From positions 3,291,501 through 3,355,500 of the forward strand of contig NZ_CP090095.1 in assembly GCF_021391675.1 (NCBI RefSeq): a DNA stretch of 64,000 nucleotides. The letters are read 5' to 3'. The stretch comes from Neorhizobium galegae (GTDB taxonomy: Bacteria; Pseudomonadota; Alphaproteobacteria; Rhizobiales; Rhizobiaceae). Below are positions 49,322-64,000 of the stretch, piece after piece (the stretch's first letter is position 1; each line of letters opens with the position of its first letter). A program made the translations under genes and the position numbers. The notes under the pieces are model-generated. The model worked only from the letters and a program-made list of their open reading frames with translations, did not search any database and had not been told where the DNA came from.

Positions 49322-51732
49322 ATGTCCAAGGCACCGGCAACCGAACGCAAGGCAAAAGGGGGATCGCTGGCGATCCCCTTCTCGGTTATGCCGCATTGCC
49401 CGGCGTTGCCGACGAGATGCTCGATGCGAACGGCCAGATCCGGCCGGTCTGGCGCAACCTGATCTCCCATCTCGGCCGCATGACCGAGCACGAGCGCCGC
49501 GAGCGTTTCGCCCGTGCCGACCGTTATCTGCGCGATGCGGGCGTCTTTTACCGCACTTACGGCGCCCAGGGCAGCGGCGAGCGCAACTGGCCGATCAGCC
49601 ACGTGCCGGTCCTCATCGACGGCAAGGAATGGGAGACCGTCTGCAAGGGCCTGACCCAGCGCGCCGATCTCCTGGAAGCGCTGATCGCCGATATCTACGG
49701 CGACAACAAGCTGGTGCAGGAGGGTTTCCTGCCGCCGGCGCTGATTGCCGGAAACGCCGAATTCCTCCGCCCGCTGGTGGGCGTCAAGCCGGTCGGCGGC
49801 CACTACCTGCATTTCTGCTCGTTCGAGATCGGCCGCGGACCGGACGGTAACTGGTGGGTGCTTGCCGACCGCACCCAGGCGCCGTCCGGCGCCGGTTTCG
49901 CGCTCGAAAACCGCGTCGCCACCACCCGCGCCTTTTCGGACATCTATGCCGAATCGCATGTCCACCGCCTCGCCTCCTTCTTCGGCGCCTTCCGCGATGC
50001 GCTGCAATCCCACAAGCAGAACCCGGAGGACCGCATCGCGGTCCTGTCGCCGGGTCCTGCCAACGAGACCTATTTCGAGCACGCCTATATCGCCCGCTAT
50101 CTCGGCTTCATGCTTCTCGAAGGCGAAGACCTTACCGTCGTCAACGACCGCGTCATGGTCCGCACCGTGGCCGGCCTCAAGCCCGTGGGCGTACTCTGGC
50201 GCCGCCTCGACGCGGCTTACGCCGATCCGCTCGAGCTCAACCAGCACTCCCATATCGGCACCCCCGGCATGGTGCAGGCGCTGCGTGCCGGCGCGCTCAC
50301 CTTCGTCAACGCGCTCGGCTCCGGCATTCTCGAGACCCGCGCGCTGCTGGCGTTCGCACCGACCGTCTGTCGGCGGCTGATCGGCGAGGACCTGATCATG
50401 CCCTCGATCGCCACCTGGTGGTGCGGGCAGAAAAAGGAACGCGAGCATGTCGCCAAGAATATCGAGCGCATGGTCATCGGGCCGGCCTATTCCCGGCTGC
50501 CCTTCTTCGACGACAACGGCCAATCGGTACTCGGCTCGTCGCTGCGCAAGACGGCAAGGGAGACGGTCGGCGACTGGCTTGCGACCGAAGGCGCCAAGCT
50601 GGTCGGCCAGGAGGTCGTGACGCTTTCGACCACGCCCGCCTACGTCAACGGCAAGCTCACTCCGCGGCCGATGTCGCTGCGCGTCTTTGCCGCCCGCACG
50701 GAACACGGCTGGCAGATCATGCCGGGCGGCTTTGCCCGCATCGGCGCCGGCGACGACGTGGCGGCGATCGCCATGCAGTCGGGCGGGGCCGCCGCCGACG
50801 TCTGGATCGTCAGCGACAAGCCGGTCGCAAGGGCGACGCTCCTGCCGCCCGAGGAAAGCTTTACCCGCAACATGCCCGGCAGCCTGCCGAGTCGCGCGGC
50901 CGACAATCTCTACTGGCTCGGCCGGTATATCGAGCGGGCCGAAGGCGCCCTGCGCATCCTGCGCGCCTGGCACCTGCGGTATGCGGAATCTGCCGATCCG
51001 AAAGCACCGCTTCTGGCCGATGTCACCCGCTACCTGAAGGGCATCGATGTCGAGATGACCAAGGCAGTGCCGGCATCGCTTCTGCGCAACATCGACAGCG
51101 CCATCTATTCGGCGAGCAACATTCGCGACCGTTTCTCGCCCGACGGCTGGCTGGCGCTGACCGACCTTGCCAAGACCGCCCGCCGCTTCCACGAAACCGT
51201 CCATGCGGGCGACGACGCCTCGCATGCGATGACCGTGCTCCTGCGCAAGCTCGCGGGCTTTGCCGGTCTGGTGCATGAAAACATGTACCGTTTCACCGGC
51301 TGGCGTTTCCTTTCGATCGGCCGCCACCTGGAGCGCGGCATGCACATGACCCGGCTGCTCGGCCACATGTCAGGCCCCGACGCGCCGGATGGCTCGCTCG
51401 ACATGCTGCTCGAGATCGGCGACAGCGTCATGACCCACCGCCGCCGTTACAACGTCGCCACGGCAAGGCTGACGGTCGCCGACCTCCTGGCGCTCGACCC
51501 CCTGAACCCACGCTCGATCCTGTTCCAGCTGAACGAAATCCGCACCGAGGTGGAGCAATTGCCGAACGCCTTCGTCAACGGCCAGATGTCGCCCTTCTAC
51601 CGCGAGGCGATGCGGCTGCATTCCGGCCTTGCGGTGATGACCCCGGAGGCCATGAACGACGATACCTATGAGAAGATCGAACTGGAGATGGAGAAGCTGT
51701 CCGATATCCTCGGCCAGACTTATTTCAGCTGA
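49322..51732 (+). CDS. Circularly permuted ATP-grasp plus alpha-E protein (DUF404/DUF407/DUF403), apparent frameshift near start
   Basis: An ~803-residue two-part protein. The N-terminal two thirds are a circularly permuted ATP-grasp (DUF404/407; GVADEMLDANGQIRPVW, RDAGVFYRTYG, FLRPLVGVKPVGGHYLHF). The last 280 residues are the helical alpha-E domain (from about 50875; RAADNLYWLGRYIERAEGAL). Reading from ATG 49322 gives MSKAPATERKAKGG, and then the frame is lost. The downstream frame continues back naturally as IAGDPLLGYAALPGV. One missing base in the run of five G at 49358-49362 explains this. If real, the only in-frame start is TTG 49396, giving 778 residues. The next gene overlaps by one base. 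Confidence 0.82.
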
Positions 51733-52613
51733 TGCTTTACGATCTCTCCCTCCACATGGGTTATACCTACGACGTGCCGGCCTCGGGCGCCCGCCACGTG
51801 ATCCGCCTCCTGCCGCTGTCCCTGCCCGACCGGCAGCGGCTGATCGCCGGCTCGATCACCGTGGGGCCGCAGGCCGATGAGCGGACCACCTTTATCGATT
51901 TTTTCGGCCAGCAGGCGACGTCCGTGCTGCTGCGTGCGCCGCACGAGACGCTCGACATCCGCATGCAGGCCCGCGTCCTGGTGGAAACCACCTCGATGAC
52001 GGCGGACCTGTCGCCGGAACTGGCAACGCTCGGCGGCGAACTGGCGGATTTCTGGTCGGTCGATGCCGCCTCCCCGCATCACCTGACGGGCGCAAGCCCG
52101 CGCCTTGCCGAGGAACCGCTGATCGCCGCCTATGCCCGCGAAATCGTCAAGCCCGGCCAGACCGTGCTGGAGATCGCGCTTGGCATCTGCGCCCGCATCC
52201 ACAAGGACTTTACCTACGACGCCAAGGCGACCGAGGTCGATACGACGCCGAAGGAGGCTTTTAGGCTGAAGCGCGGCGTCTGCCAGGATTTCACCCATAT
52301 CATGATCGTGGCGCTCCGCAGCCTCGGCATTCCGGCCGGTTATGTCAGCGGTTTTCTGCGCACCATTCCGCCGCCAGGCAAGGAGCGCCTCGAAGGCGCC
52401 GACGCCATGCATGCCTGGGTGCGGGTCTGGTGCGGCGAGACCATGGGTTATGTCGAACTCGACCCGACCAACAACATTCCGGCCGGCAGCGACCATATCG
52501 TCGTCGGTTACGGCCGCGACTATTCCGACGTCGCCCCGGTTATCGGCATGCTCAAGGGTTACGGAAATCAGAACGCCGTGCAGGCGGTGGACGTCATTCC
52601 GCTGAAATCCTGA
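51732..52613 (+). CDS. Transglutaminase-like cysteine peptidase
   Basis: A 293-residue protein: a transglutaminase N-terminal domain (residues ~1-90) then the catalytic core with Cys184 (RGVCQDFTHI), His227 (ADAMHAWVRVW) and Asp244 (ELDPTNN). No signal peptide is seen. It overlaps the ATP-grasp stop (TGATG), so the three genes are one operon. It may cleave or transfer the isopeptide bond made by the ATP-grasp partner. Related neighbourhoods often add an Anbu peptidase gene here; none is found in this window. Confidence 0.93.
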   Translation: MLYDLSLHMGYTYDVPASGARHVIRLLPLSLPDRQRLIAGSITVGPQADERTTFIDFFGQQATSVLLRAPHETLDIRMQARVLVETTSMTADLSPELATLGGELADFWSVDAASPHHLTGASPRLAEEPLIAAYAREIVKPGQTVLEIALGICARIHKDFTYDAKATEVDTTPKEAFRLKRGVCQDFTHIMIVALRSLGIPAGYVSGFLRTIPPPGKERLEGADAMHAWVRVWCGETMGYVELDPTNNIPAGSDHIVVGYGRDYSDVAPVIGMLKGYGNQNAVQAVDVIPLKS

Positions 52614-52736
52614 AATCCCGCTCCGTTTTGGCGCTGATTCTTAACATTCCGTAAAATTGCAGCGAATGATTTAGGCCTTCCTATACCCGCCAGGAATACA
52701 CCGGGGCTGTTCAAATGAATTGAACTCTGGGGGCTA

Positions 52737-54065
52737 ATGATGAAGCACACAATTTTTGCGCGGCTGGCGAAGGACCGCGCCGGTAATTTCGGTATCATGA
52801 CGGCTGCAATGCTTCCCGTCCTGCTGGCGGTCGGCGGCGTCGCGGTCGATCTGACGCAGGCGATGGATCAAAAGAATCAGCTCCAGGCGCTGGCGGACGG
52901 CGCCACGCTCGCTGCGGCGTCCGCCATGGCCGCCAAGGGCACCATGACGACGGCGGAAGCCCAGAAGCTTGGCACCGATATGTATGTCGCCCAGAAGATA
53001 GAGGCGCTTAAGAATTCCGGTATTTCCGCTGAGCAGCAGGCCGCGGAAGAGGCCAAGCTGAGAGCGAACACCCAGACATTGGTAACCTCCTCGGGCAGTT
53101 CCACCACGGCTGCCAGCTACGAGGTCCGCATGAAGTCGAGCTACGATGTGCCGCTCAGCGGCCTGACCTCGCTCCTCGGCTTCCAGACCGTGCGCGTCAG
53201 CGTCGAAAGCGTCGCAGCGAGCGGCCGCGAAGGCAACGCCCTCTCCATGTACCTGGCGCTCGACGAATCCGGCTCGATGGCCGAGGACACGACCACCGTA
53301 AACGCAACCGCCCCGACGAAGCCCGGTTGGATCGACGGACCCTACGAATGTGGCACCACCAAGAAATCCAAGACCTGCTATGGCTATCATATGGGAGAAG
53401 TACCGAACTACATGACGAAGATGGCGTCGCTTAAGGCCGCCGCTGGTGTCATGTTCGCCGAACTCGAAAAAGCCGATTCGAACCATGAACTGATCCGTGT
53501 CGGCGCCGATTCCTACGACGACCAGACGAAGACCCAGCAGAGCATCCAGTGGGGTACATCCCTGGTGGACAGCTATGTCAAGAAGCTGCCGGAACCACCG
53601 TCGGGCGGCACCGATGCCAGCGGCGCGCTGACCAATGCGCTGAATGCGCTGAAGAATGCCAACGCCACCGAAAAGACCGCTCATGACGGCAAGGGCAACA
53701 CCAATTTCGAGCGCTACATCGTCTTCATGACCGACGGCGAGATGACCGGCAACAGCGGGACCTGGAACTCGACGATCGACGCCAAAGTGCGCGACATCTG
53801 CTTGAACGCGAAAAGCGACGGCCTGACGGATGCCGCAAAGGAGAAGCTGAGGAACGGGCAGCAGCTCACGGAAGAGGAAATGGCAAAGGGGATCAAGATC
53901 TACACGATCGCCTTCATGGCACCGGACAAGGGCAAGAAGCTGCTGAACTACTGCGCCAGCGGCCCCGGATATTATTACGAGCCGGAAAATATGACGACGC
54001 TGGTGAAAACCTTCGCCGAAATCGCTCGCAAGGCCGCCAAGACCGGCACCCGCCTGACCAACTGA
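52737..54065 (+). CDS. TadG-like pilus assembly protein with von Willebrand A domain
   Basis: A 442-residue protein. The N-terminal TadE/TadG motif KDRAGNFGIMTAAMLPVLLA (about residues 12-31) is a pilin-like hydrophobic helix. The rest has a von Willebrand A fold (about 165-430) with MIDAS motif DESGS (in LALDESGSMAE), Thr (GGTDASG) and Asp (FMTDGEMT). Low-complexity Ala/Lys sequence lies between. No other tad genes are nearby, so it is an orphan. It probably sits in the envelope, exposed to the periplasm or surface. A terminator follows. Confidence 0.88.
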   Translation: MMKHTIFARLAKDRAGNFGIMTAAMLPVLLAVGGVAVDLTQAMDQKNQLQALADGATLAAASAMAAKGTMTTAEAQKLGTDMYVAQKIEALKNSGISAEQQAAEEAKLRANTQTLVTSSGSSTTAASYEVRMKSSYDVPLSGLTSLLGFQTVRVSVESVAASGREGNALSMYLALDESGSMAEDTTTVNATAPTKPGWIDGPYECGTTKKSKTCYGYHMGEVPNYMTKMASLKAAAGVMFAELEKADSNHELIRVGADSYDDQTKTQQSIQWGTSLVDSYVKKLPEPPSGGTDASGALTNALNALKNANATEKTAHDGKGNTNFERYIVFMTDGEMTGNSGTWNSTIDAKVRDICLNAKSDGLTDAAKEKLRNGQQLTEEEMAKGIKIYTIAFMAPDKGKKLLNYCASGPGYYYEPENMTTLVKTFAEIARKAAKTGTRLTN

Positions 54066-54091
54066 ACCTGCCTCCCAGAAAGGCTGCAAAG

Positions 54092-54122
54092 ACGCCCCGC
54101 CCTCACCGGCGGGGCGTTTTTC
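54092..54122 (+). terminator. Rho-independent terminator after the TadG-like gene
   Basis: The stem ACGCCCCGCC / GGCGGGGCGT (54092-54101, 54108-54117) with a 6-nt loop is followed by five T. Confidence 0.88.
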
Positions 54123-54265
54123 GTTGGTCTTGTCCGAGCGATACACGCAAAGATAAATCGGTCATTGCGCAGTGTCATAACGGTGCATAAACTGTCCTTA
54201 TACATCTTGCCAGATGGACTGAATCGGACGCCCTTCCTCCCGCTCCCCCAGAAAGTTGGCGACAT

Positions 54266-56727
54266 ATGAATACTACGTCTTCTCCGGTCGAAATTCCTCA
54301 GCCGGCCCCCCGCAGCTCCCGTCCCGAGATCATGGCGGAAGAGATCATCGAGCGCCTGACCTACCGTATCGGTAAGGACGCAAAGGTGGCCAAGCCCCAC
54401 GACTGGCTGACCGCCACCATCCTGGTGGTGCGCGACCGCATCATCGACACCTGGATGGAATCGACCCGCAAGGTCTATCGGACCGGCGGCAAGCGCGTCT
54501 ATTACCTCTCGCTCGAATTCTTGATCGGCCGCCTGATGCGCGATGCCGTCAGCAATATGGGCCTGATGCAGGAAATCCGCGACGCGCTGTCTTCCCTCGG
54601 TGTCGACATTGACGTGATTGCGGTTCTCGAACCCGATGCCGCACTCGGCAACGGCGGTCTCGGCCGCCTCGCTGCCTGTTTCATGGAGAGCATGGCGACC
54701 GTCGACATTCCGGCCTACGGCTACGGCATCCGCTACGTCCACGGCCTGTTCCGCCAGCAGATGGCCGACGGCTGGCAGGTCGAGCTTCCGGAAAGCTGGC
54801 TCGCCCACGGCAACCCCTGGGAATTCGAACGCCGCGAGAGCTCCTACGAGATCGGTTACGGCGGCACGGTCGAGACGGTCGGCGGTTACGACGAGACGCC
54901 GCGCTACGTCTGGAAGCCGGCCGAACGCGTCATCGCCATGGCCTATGACACGCCGGCCGTCGGCTGGCGCGGCAAACGCGTCAACACGCTGCGCCTCTGG
55001 TCGGCACAGCCGATCGACCCGATTCTATTGGATGCCTTCAACGCCGGCGACCACATCGGCGCGCTGCGCGAAAGCAACAAGGCCGAAAGCCTGACCCGCG
55101 TCCTCTATCCGGCCGACGCCAACCCGGCCGGCCAGGAGCTGCGCCTGCGCCAGGAGTTCTTCTTCTCCTCGGCCTCGCTTCAGGACATCCTGCGCCGTCA
55201 CCTGCAGCAATATCCGGACTTCACCAACCTGCATGAGAAGGTCGCGATCCAGCTCAACGACACCCACCCGGCCGTGTCGATCGCCGAGCTGATGCGCCTG
55301 CTGACCGACATCCACGGCATGGATTTCGAGCAGGCCTGGTCTGTCACCCGCCAGACCTTCTCCTACACCAACCACACGCTGCTGCCCGAAGCACTGGAAA
55401 CCTGGCCGGTGCCGCTGTTCGAGCGCCTTCTGCCGCGCCACATGCAGATCGTCTATGCGATCAACGCCTTGATCCTGATCGAGGCGCGCAAGCAGAAGAG
55501 CTTCTCCGACACCCAGATCCGCGCGATCTCGCTGATCGACGAAAGTGGCGACCGTCGCGTCCGCATGGGCAACCTTGCCTTTGTCGGCTCCCATTCGGTC
55601 AACGGCGTCTCGGCCCTGCATACGGACCTGATGAAGGTCACGGTCTTCGCCGACCTGCACACGATGTATCCGGCCCGCATCAACAACAAAACCAACGGCA
55701 TCACCCCACGCCGCTGGCTGATGCAATGCAACCAGGGCCTCACCTCGCTGATCCAGGAAGCGATCGGCGACGAGTTCCTCGACAATACGGACGCCTTGCA
55801 GGGGCTCAACGCCCATGCCGACGACCCGGCCTTCCAGGAGAAGTTCGCCGCCGTGAAGCGGGCCAACAAGGTGCAGCTCGCCAACCTCGTCGGCAGCCGC
55901 ATGGGCATCCGCATCGATCCGTCGGCGATGTTCGACATCCAGATCAAGCGCATCCACGAATACAAGCGCCAGCTGCTCAACATCATCGAGGCCGTCGCCC
56001 TCTACGACCAGATCCGCTCGCATCCCGAGATGGACTGGGTCCCGCGCGTAAAACTGTTCGCGGGCAAGGCGGCGCCGAGCTATCACAACGCCAAGCTGAT
56101 CATCAAGCTCGCCAATGACGTGGCGCGCGTCATCAACAACGACCCGGCCGTCCGCGGCCTGCTCAAGGTCGTCTTCGTGCCGAACTATAACGTCTCGCTC
56201 GCCGAGATCATCGTTCCGGCCGCCGATCTTTCCGAGCAGATCTCGACCGCCGGCATGGAAGCATCCGGCACCGGCAACATGAAGTTCGCGCTGAACGGCG
56301 CGCTGACCATCGGCACGCTCGACGGTGCCAACGTCGAGATGCGCGATCATGTCGGCGAGGAGAATATCGTCATCTTCGGCATGACTGCCGACGAGGTCGC
56401 CAAGGTCCGTTCCGAGACCTACCAGCCTCGCGCCATCATCGAGAAGTCACGGGAACTTGCACAGGCGCTCAACGCCATCGCCACGGGCGTTTTCTCGCCG
56501 GACGACCGTTCCCGCTTCACGACCCTCACCGACGGCATCTACAATCACGACTGGTTCATGGTCGCCGCCGATTTCGACGCCTATGCCGACGCCCAGCGTA
56601 ACGTTGACCAAATCTGGTCCGACCCTAAATCCTGGTATTCGAAGACAATTCGCAATACCGCCCGGATGGGATGGTTCTCCTCGGACAGAACTATTCGTCA
56701 GTATGCGTCTGAAATCTGGAGAGCCTG

Positions 56728-56728
<1 letters not shown>
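54266..56728 (+). CDS. glgP: Glycogen phosphorylase
   Basis: Releases glucose-1-phosphate from glycogen with phosphate and PLP. The 820-residue protein has normal family length. Motifs include [11 protein letters not shown] near the N-terminus, [11 protein letters not shown], and the PLP lysine in [19 protein letters not shown], followed by LDGANVEM. It is the first gene of the glycogen operon, 200 bp after the previous terminator. Its stop overlaps the glgB start by one base (TGATG). Confidence 0.97.
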
Positions 56729-58938
<2,210 letters not shown>

Positions 58939-58958
58939 GGGACCTTGGGAGGGAAACG

Positions 58959-60221
58959 ATGAACGAAAAGAGAATTCAGCCCCTGTCGCGCGATGCAATG
59001 GCCTATGTGCTTGCCGGCGGCCGAGGCAGTCGCCTGAAGGAACTCACCGACCGCCGCGCCAAGCCGGCCGTCTATTTCGGCGGCAAGGCGCGCATCATCG
59101 ATTTCGCACTGTCGAACGCGCTGAATTCCGGCATCCGGCGCATCGGGGTGGCGACGCAGTACAAGGCCCATTCGCTGATCCGCCACATGCAGCGCGGCTG
59201 GAACTTCTTCCGGCCCGAGCGCAACGAGAGCTTCGACATCCTGCCCGCCTCCCAGCGCGTCTCCGAGACGCAATGGTATGAAGGCACCGCCGACGCCGTC
59301 TTCCAGAACATCGATATCATCGAGGCCTACGCCCCCGAATACATGGTCATCCTCGCCGGCGACCACGTCTACAAGATGGACTACGAATACATGCTCCAGC
59401 AGCATGTGGATTCCGGCGCCGACGTAACAGTCGGCTGCCTCGAGGTGCCGCGCATGGAAGCCACCGGCTTCGGCGTCATGCATGTCAACGAGAAGGACGA
59501 GATCATCGCCTTCGTCGAGAAGCCCGCCGATCCGCCCGGCATTCCCGGCAATCCCGGTTTTGCGCTCGCCTCGATGGGCATCTACGTCTTCCACACCAAG
59601 TTCCTGATGGACGTGCTGAAGCGCGACGCCGAAACGCCCGGCTCCAGCCGCGACTTCGGCAAGGACATCATCCCCTATATCGTCGAGCACGGCAAAGCCG
59701 TCGCCCACCGTTTCGCCGATAGCTGCGTCCGGTCCGATTTCGAACGCGAACCCTACTGGCGCGACGCCGGCACGGTCGACGCCTACTGGCAGGCCAATAT
59801 CGACCTGACGGAAATCGTTCCGGGGCTTGATATCTACGACAAGTCCTGGCCGATCTGGACCTATGCGGAAATCAACCCGCCGGCGAAATTCGTCCATGAC
59901 GACGAAAACCGCCGCGGCTCGGCGACCTCCTCGGTCGTATCGGGCGACTGCATCATCTCCGGTTCCTCGCTCAATCGCAGCCTGCTCTTCACCGGGGTGC
60001 GTGCCAATTCCTATTCCCGCCTGGAGGGCGCGGTCGTGCTGCCGAACGTCCGGATCGGAAGACGCGCGCAGCTTCGCAATGTCGTCATCGATCACGGTGT
60101 AACCATTCCGGAAGGCCTGGTGGTTGGCGAGGATCCCGAAATCGATGCGAAGCGTTTCCGCCGCACCGAAAACGGCATCTGCCTGATCACCCAGACGATG
60201 ATCGACAAACTGGACCTGTAA
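58959..60221 (+). CDS. glgC: Glucose-1-phosphate adenylyltransferase
   Basis: Makes ADP-glucose, the rate-limiting and allosterically controlled step of glycogen synthesis. The 420-residue protein starts at 58959, just after GGGAGGG. It has the nucleotidyltransferase block [20 protein letters not shown], the substrate loop [10 protein letters not shown] and a C-terminal left-handed beta-helix (about 300-420). It lies 20 nt past glgB and 6 nt before glgA, in a clear operon. Confidence 0.97.
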   Translation: MNEKRIQPLSRDAMAYVLAGGRGSRLKELTDRRAKPAVYFGGKARIIDFALSNALNSGIRRIGVATQYKAHSLIRHMQRGWNFFRPERNESFDILPASQRVSETQWYEGTADAVFQNIDIIEAYAPEYMVILAGDHVYKMDYEYMLQQHVDSGADVTVGCLEVPRMEATGFGVMHVNEKDEIIAFVEKPADPPGIPGNPGFALASMGIYVFHTKFLMDVLKRDAETPGSSRDFGKDIIPYIVEHGKAVAHRFADSCVRSDFEREPYWRDAGTVDAYWQANIDLTEIVPGLDIYDKSWPIWTYAEINPPAKFVHDDENRRGSATSSVVSGDCIISGSSLNRSLLFTGVRANSYSRLEGAVVLPNVRIGRRAQLRNVVIDHGVTIPEGLVVGEDPEIDAKRFRRTENGICLITQTMIDKLDL

Positions 60222-60227
60222 CGCGTT

Positions 60228-63316
<3,089 letters not shown>

Positions 63317-63320
63317 GCCT

Positions 63321-64000
63321 ATGGCAAAAACGGCGATCCAGGGCGGCGTGACTTTGACGGCAGACGGCGCGGATTTCGCCGTCTGGTCGCACCATGCCGA
63401 GCGCATCGAACTCTGCCTCTTCGACGCCGAGGGAAAGAAGGAAACCGCCCGCCACCGGCTGGTGCGTGGCCGCGACGATATCCACCGCATCTCGGTGCCG
63501 GCGCTCGGTGCCGGCGCCCGTTACGGCTACCGCGCCTGGGGCGCCTACGATCCCGACAACGGCTCCTGGTTCGATTCGTCGAAACTGCTGGTCGACCCCT
63601 ATGCCCGCGAACTCGATCGTCCCTTCCGGCACGATGCCCGGCTCACGATGTTCGGCGTCGATACCGCCGATCTGGTGCCGAAGGCGGTCGTCACCCGCGA
63701 TCCGCTCGCCAAGATCGGCCGGCCGATCCTGCCGCCGGGCGGCTTCGTCTACGAGGTCGCGGTAAAACCCTTCACCATGCTTCATCCGGCGATCCCGGAA
63801 AAACAGCGCGGCACGGTCGCAGCCCTTGCCCATCCTTCGATCATCGCGCACCTCAAGAAGATCGGCGTCGATGCCATCGAACTGATGCCGATCACCGCCT
63901 GGATCGATGAACGGCATCTGCCCCCGCTCGGTCTCACCAACGGCTGGGGCTACAATCCGGTCGCCTTCATGGCGCTCGATCCGCGCCTCTGCCCCGGCGG
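63321..64000 (+). CDS. glgX: Glycogen debranching enzyme (3' end outside window)
   Basis: The first 226 codons of an isoamylase-type GH13 debranching enzyme that trims limit-dextrin branches after phosphorylase. ATG 63321 lies 5 nt past the pgm stop. The visible part contains the N-terminal CBM48 domain (DGADFAVWSHHAERIELCLF, GYRAWGAYDPDNG, KLLVDPYARELDRP). The catalytic barrel then begins (GVDAIELMPITAWIDERHL, TNGWGYNPVAFMALDPRL). The reading frame is open to the window edge. It is the last visible gene of the glycogen operon. Confidence 0.95.
   Translation, partial: MAKTAIQGGVTLTADGADFAVWSHHAERIELCLFDAEGKKETARHRLVRGRDDIHRISVPALGAGARYGYRAWGAYDPDNGSWFDSSKLLVDPYARELDRPFRHDARLTMFGVDTADLVPKAVVTRDPLAKIGRPILPPGGFVYEVAVKPFTMLHPAIPEKQRGTVAALAHPSIIAHLKKIGVDAIELMPITAWIDERHLPPLGLTNGWGYNPVAFMALDPRLCPG

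Overview
The window is 64 kb of GC-rich, densely coding alphaproteobacterial chromosome, most likely from the Rhizobiaceae (Rhizobium/Agrobacterium/Sinorhizobium group). The evidence is the gene content (CpdR, an SbmA/BacA-like ABC protein, a glgP-B-C-A-pgm-X cluster), a suhB/mmgR (alpha-r8) type small RNA, a heat-shock gene with an RpoH promoter and a ROSE-like leader, and short palindromic intergenic repeats of the kind common in rhizobia. I cannot name the genus from sequence alone. No phage, transposase, CRISPR array or rRNA operon was seen.

Layout. 1-9.7 kb: the end of a LysM-tailed 5'-nucleotidase, ferrochelatase (hemH), an MBL-fold hydrolase, queC, an SPFH/NfeD membrane pair, a KdsD-type sugar-phosphate isomerase, an outer-membrane barrel protein and a carbamoyltransferase homologue with an eroded active site. 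9.8-20 kb: galU, an MltB-type lytic transglycosylase, a DUF459 SGNH hydrolase and gltBD. 20-30 kb: threonine aldolase, a LysR regulator divergent from an SBF-like transporter, a DUF4160/DUF2442 pair, a frameshifted hsp20 with its heat-shock control elements, YciI-like and alpha/beta-hydrolase genes, a HisN-type phosphatase, the small RNA, a frameshifted N-formylglutamate amidohydrolase, cpdR and tRNA-Val(GAC). 30-42 kb: a ferric-iron ABC operon (fbpABC type), a UvrD-like helicase, an M19 dipeptidase, an esterase, a DUF1003 protein and the BacA-like ABC protein with a degenerate ATPase domain. 42-46 kb: a TetR-controlled efflux operon (tetR, HlyD adaptor, ATPase, permease) chained by ATGA overlaps. 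46-52.6 kb: a three-gene transglutaminase/DUF2126, ATP-grasp/alpha-E and small transglutaminase cassette. 52.7-54 kb: a TadG-like von Willebrand protein. 54-64 kb: the glycogen operon glgP-glgB-glgC-glgA-pgm-glgX (glgX runs off the end).

How parts work together. GlgC, GlgA and GlgB build glycogen from ADP-glucose. GlgP and GlgX break it down, and Pgm connects both to glucose-6-phosphate; GalU draws on the same glucose-1-phosphate for envelope sugars. The 46-52.6 kb cassette combines predicted peptide-bond ligase and transglutaminase/peptidase domains in one probable operon. It is the best candidate here for an incompletely described system, probably making or modifying a peptide.

Three genes carry apparent single-base frameshifts (hsp20, the ATP-grasp gene and the N-formylglutamate amidohydrolase). 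Two of them are best explained by one missing base in a run of five G/C, so sequencing error must be excluded before they are called pseudogenes.
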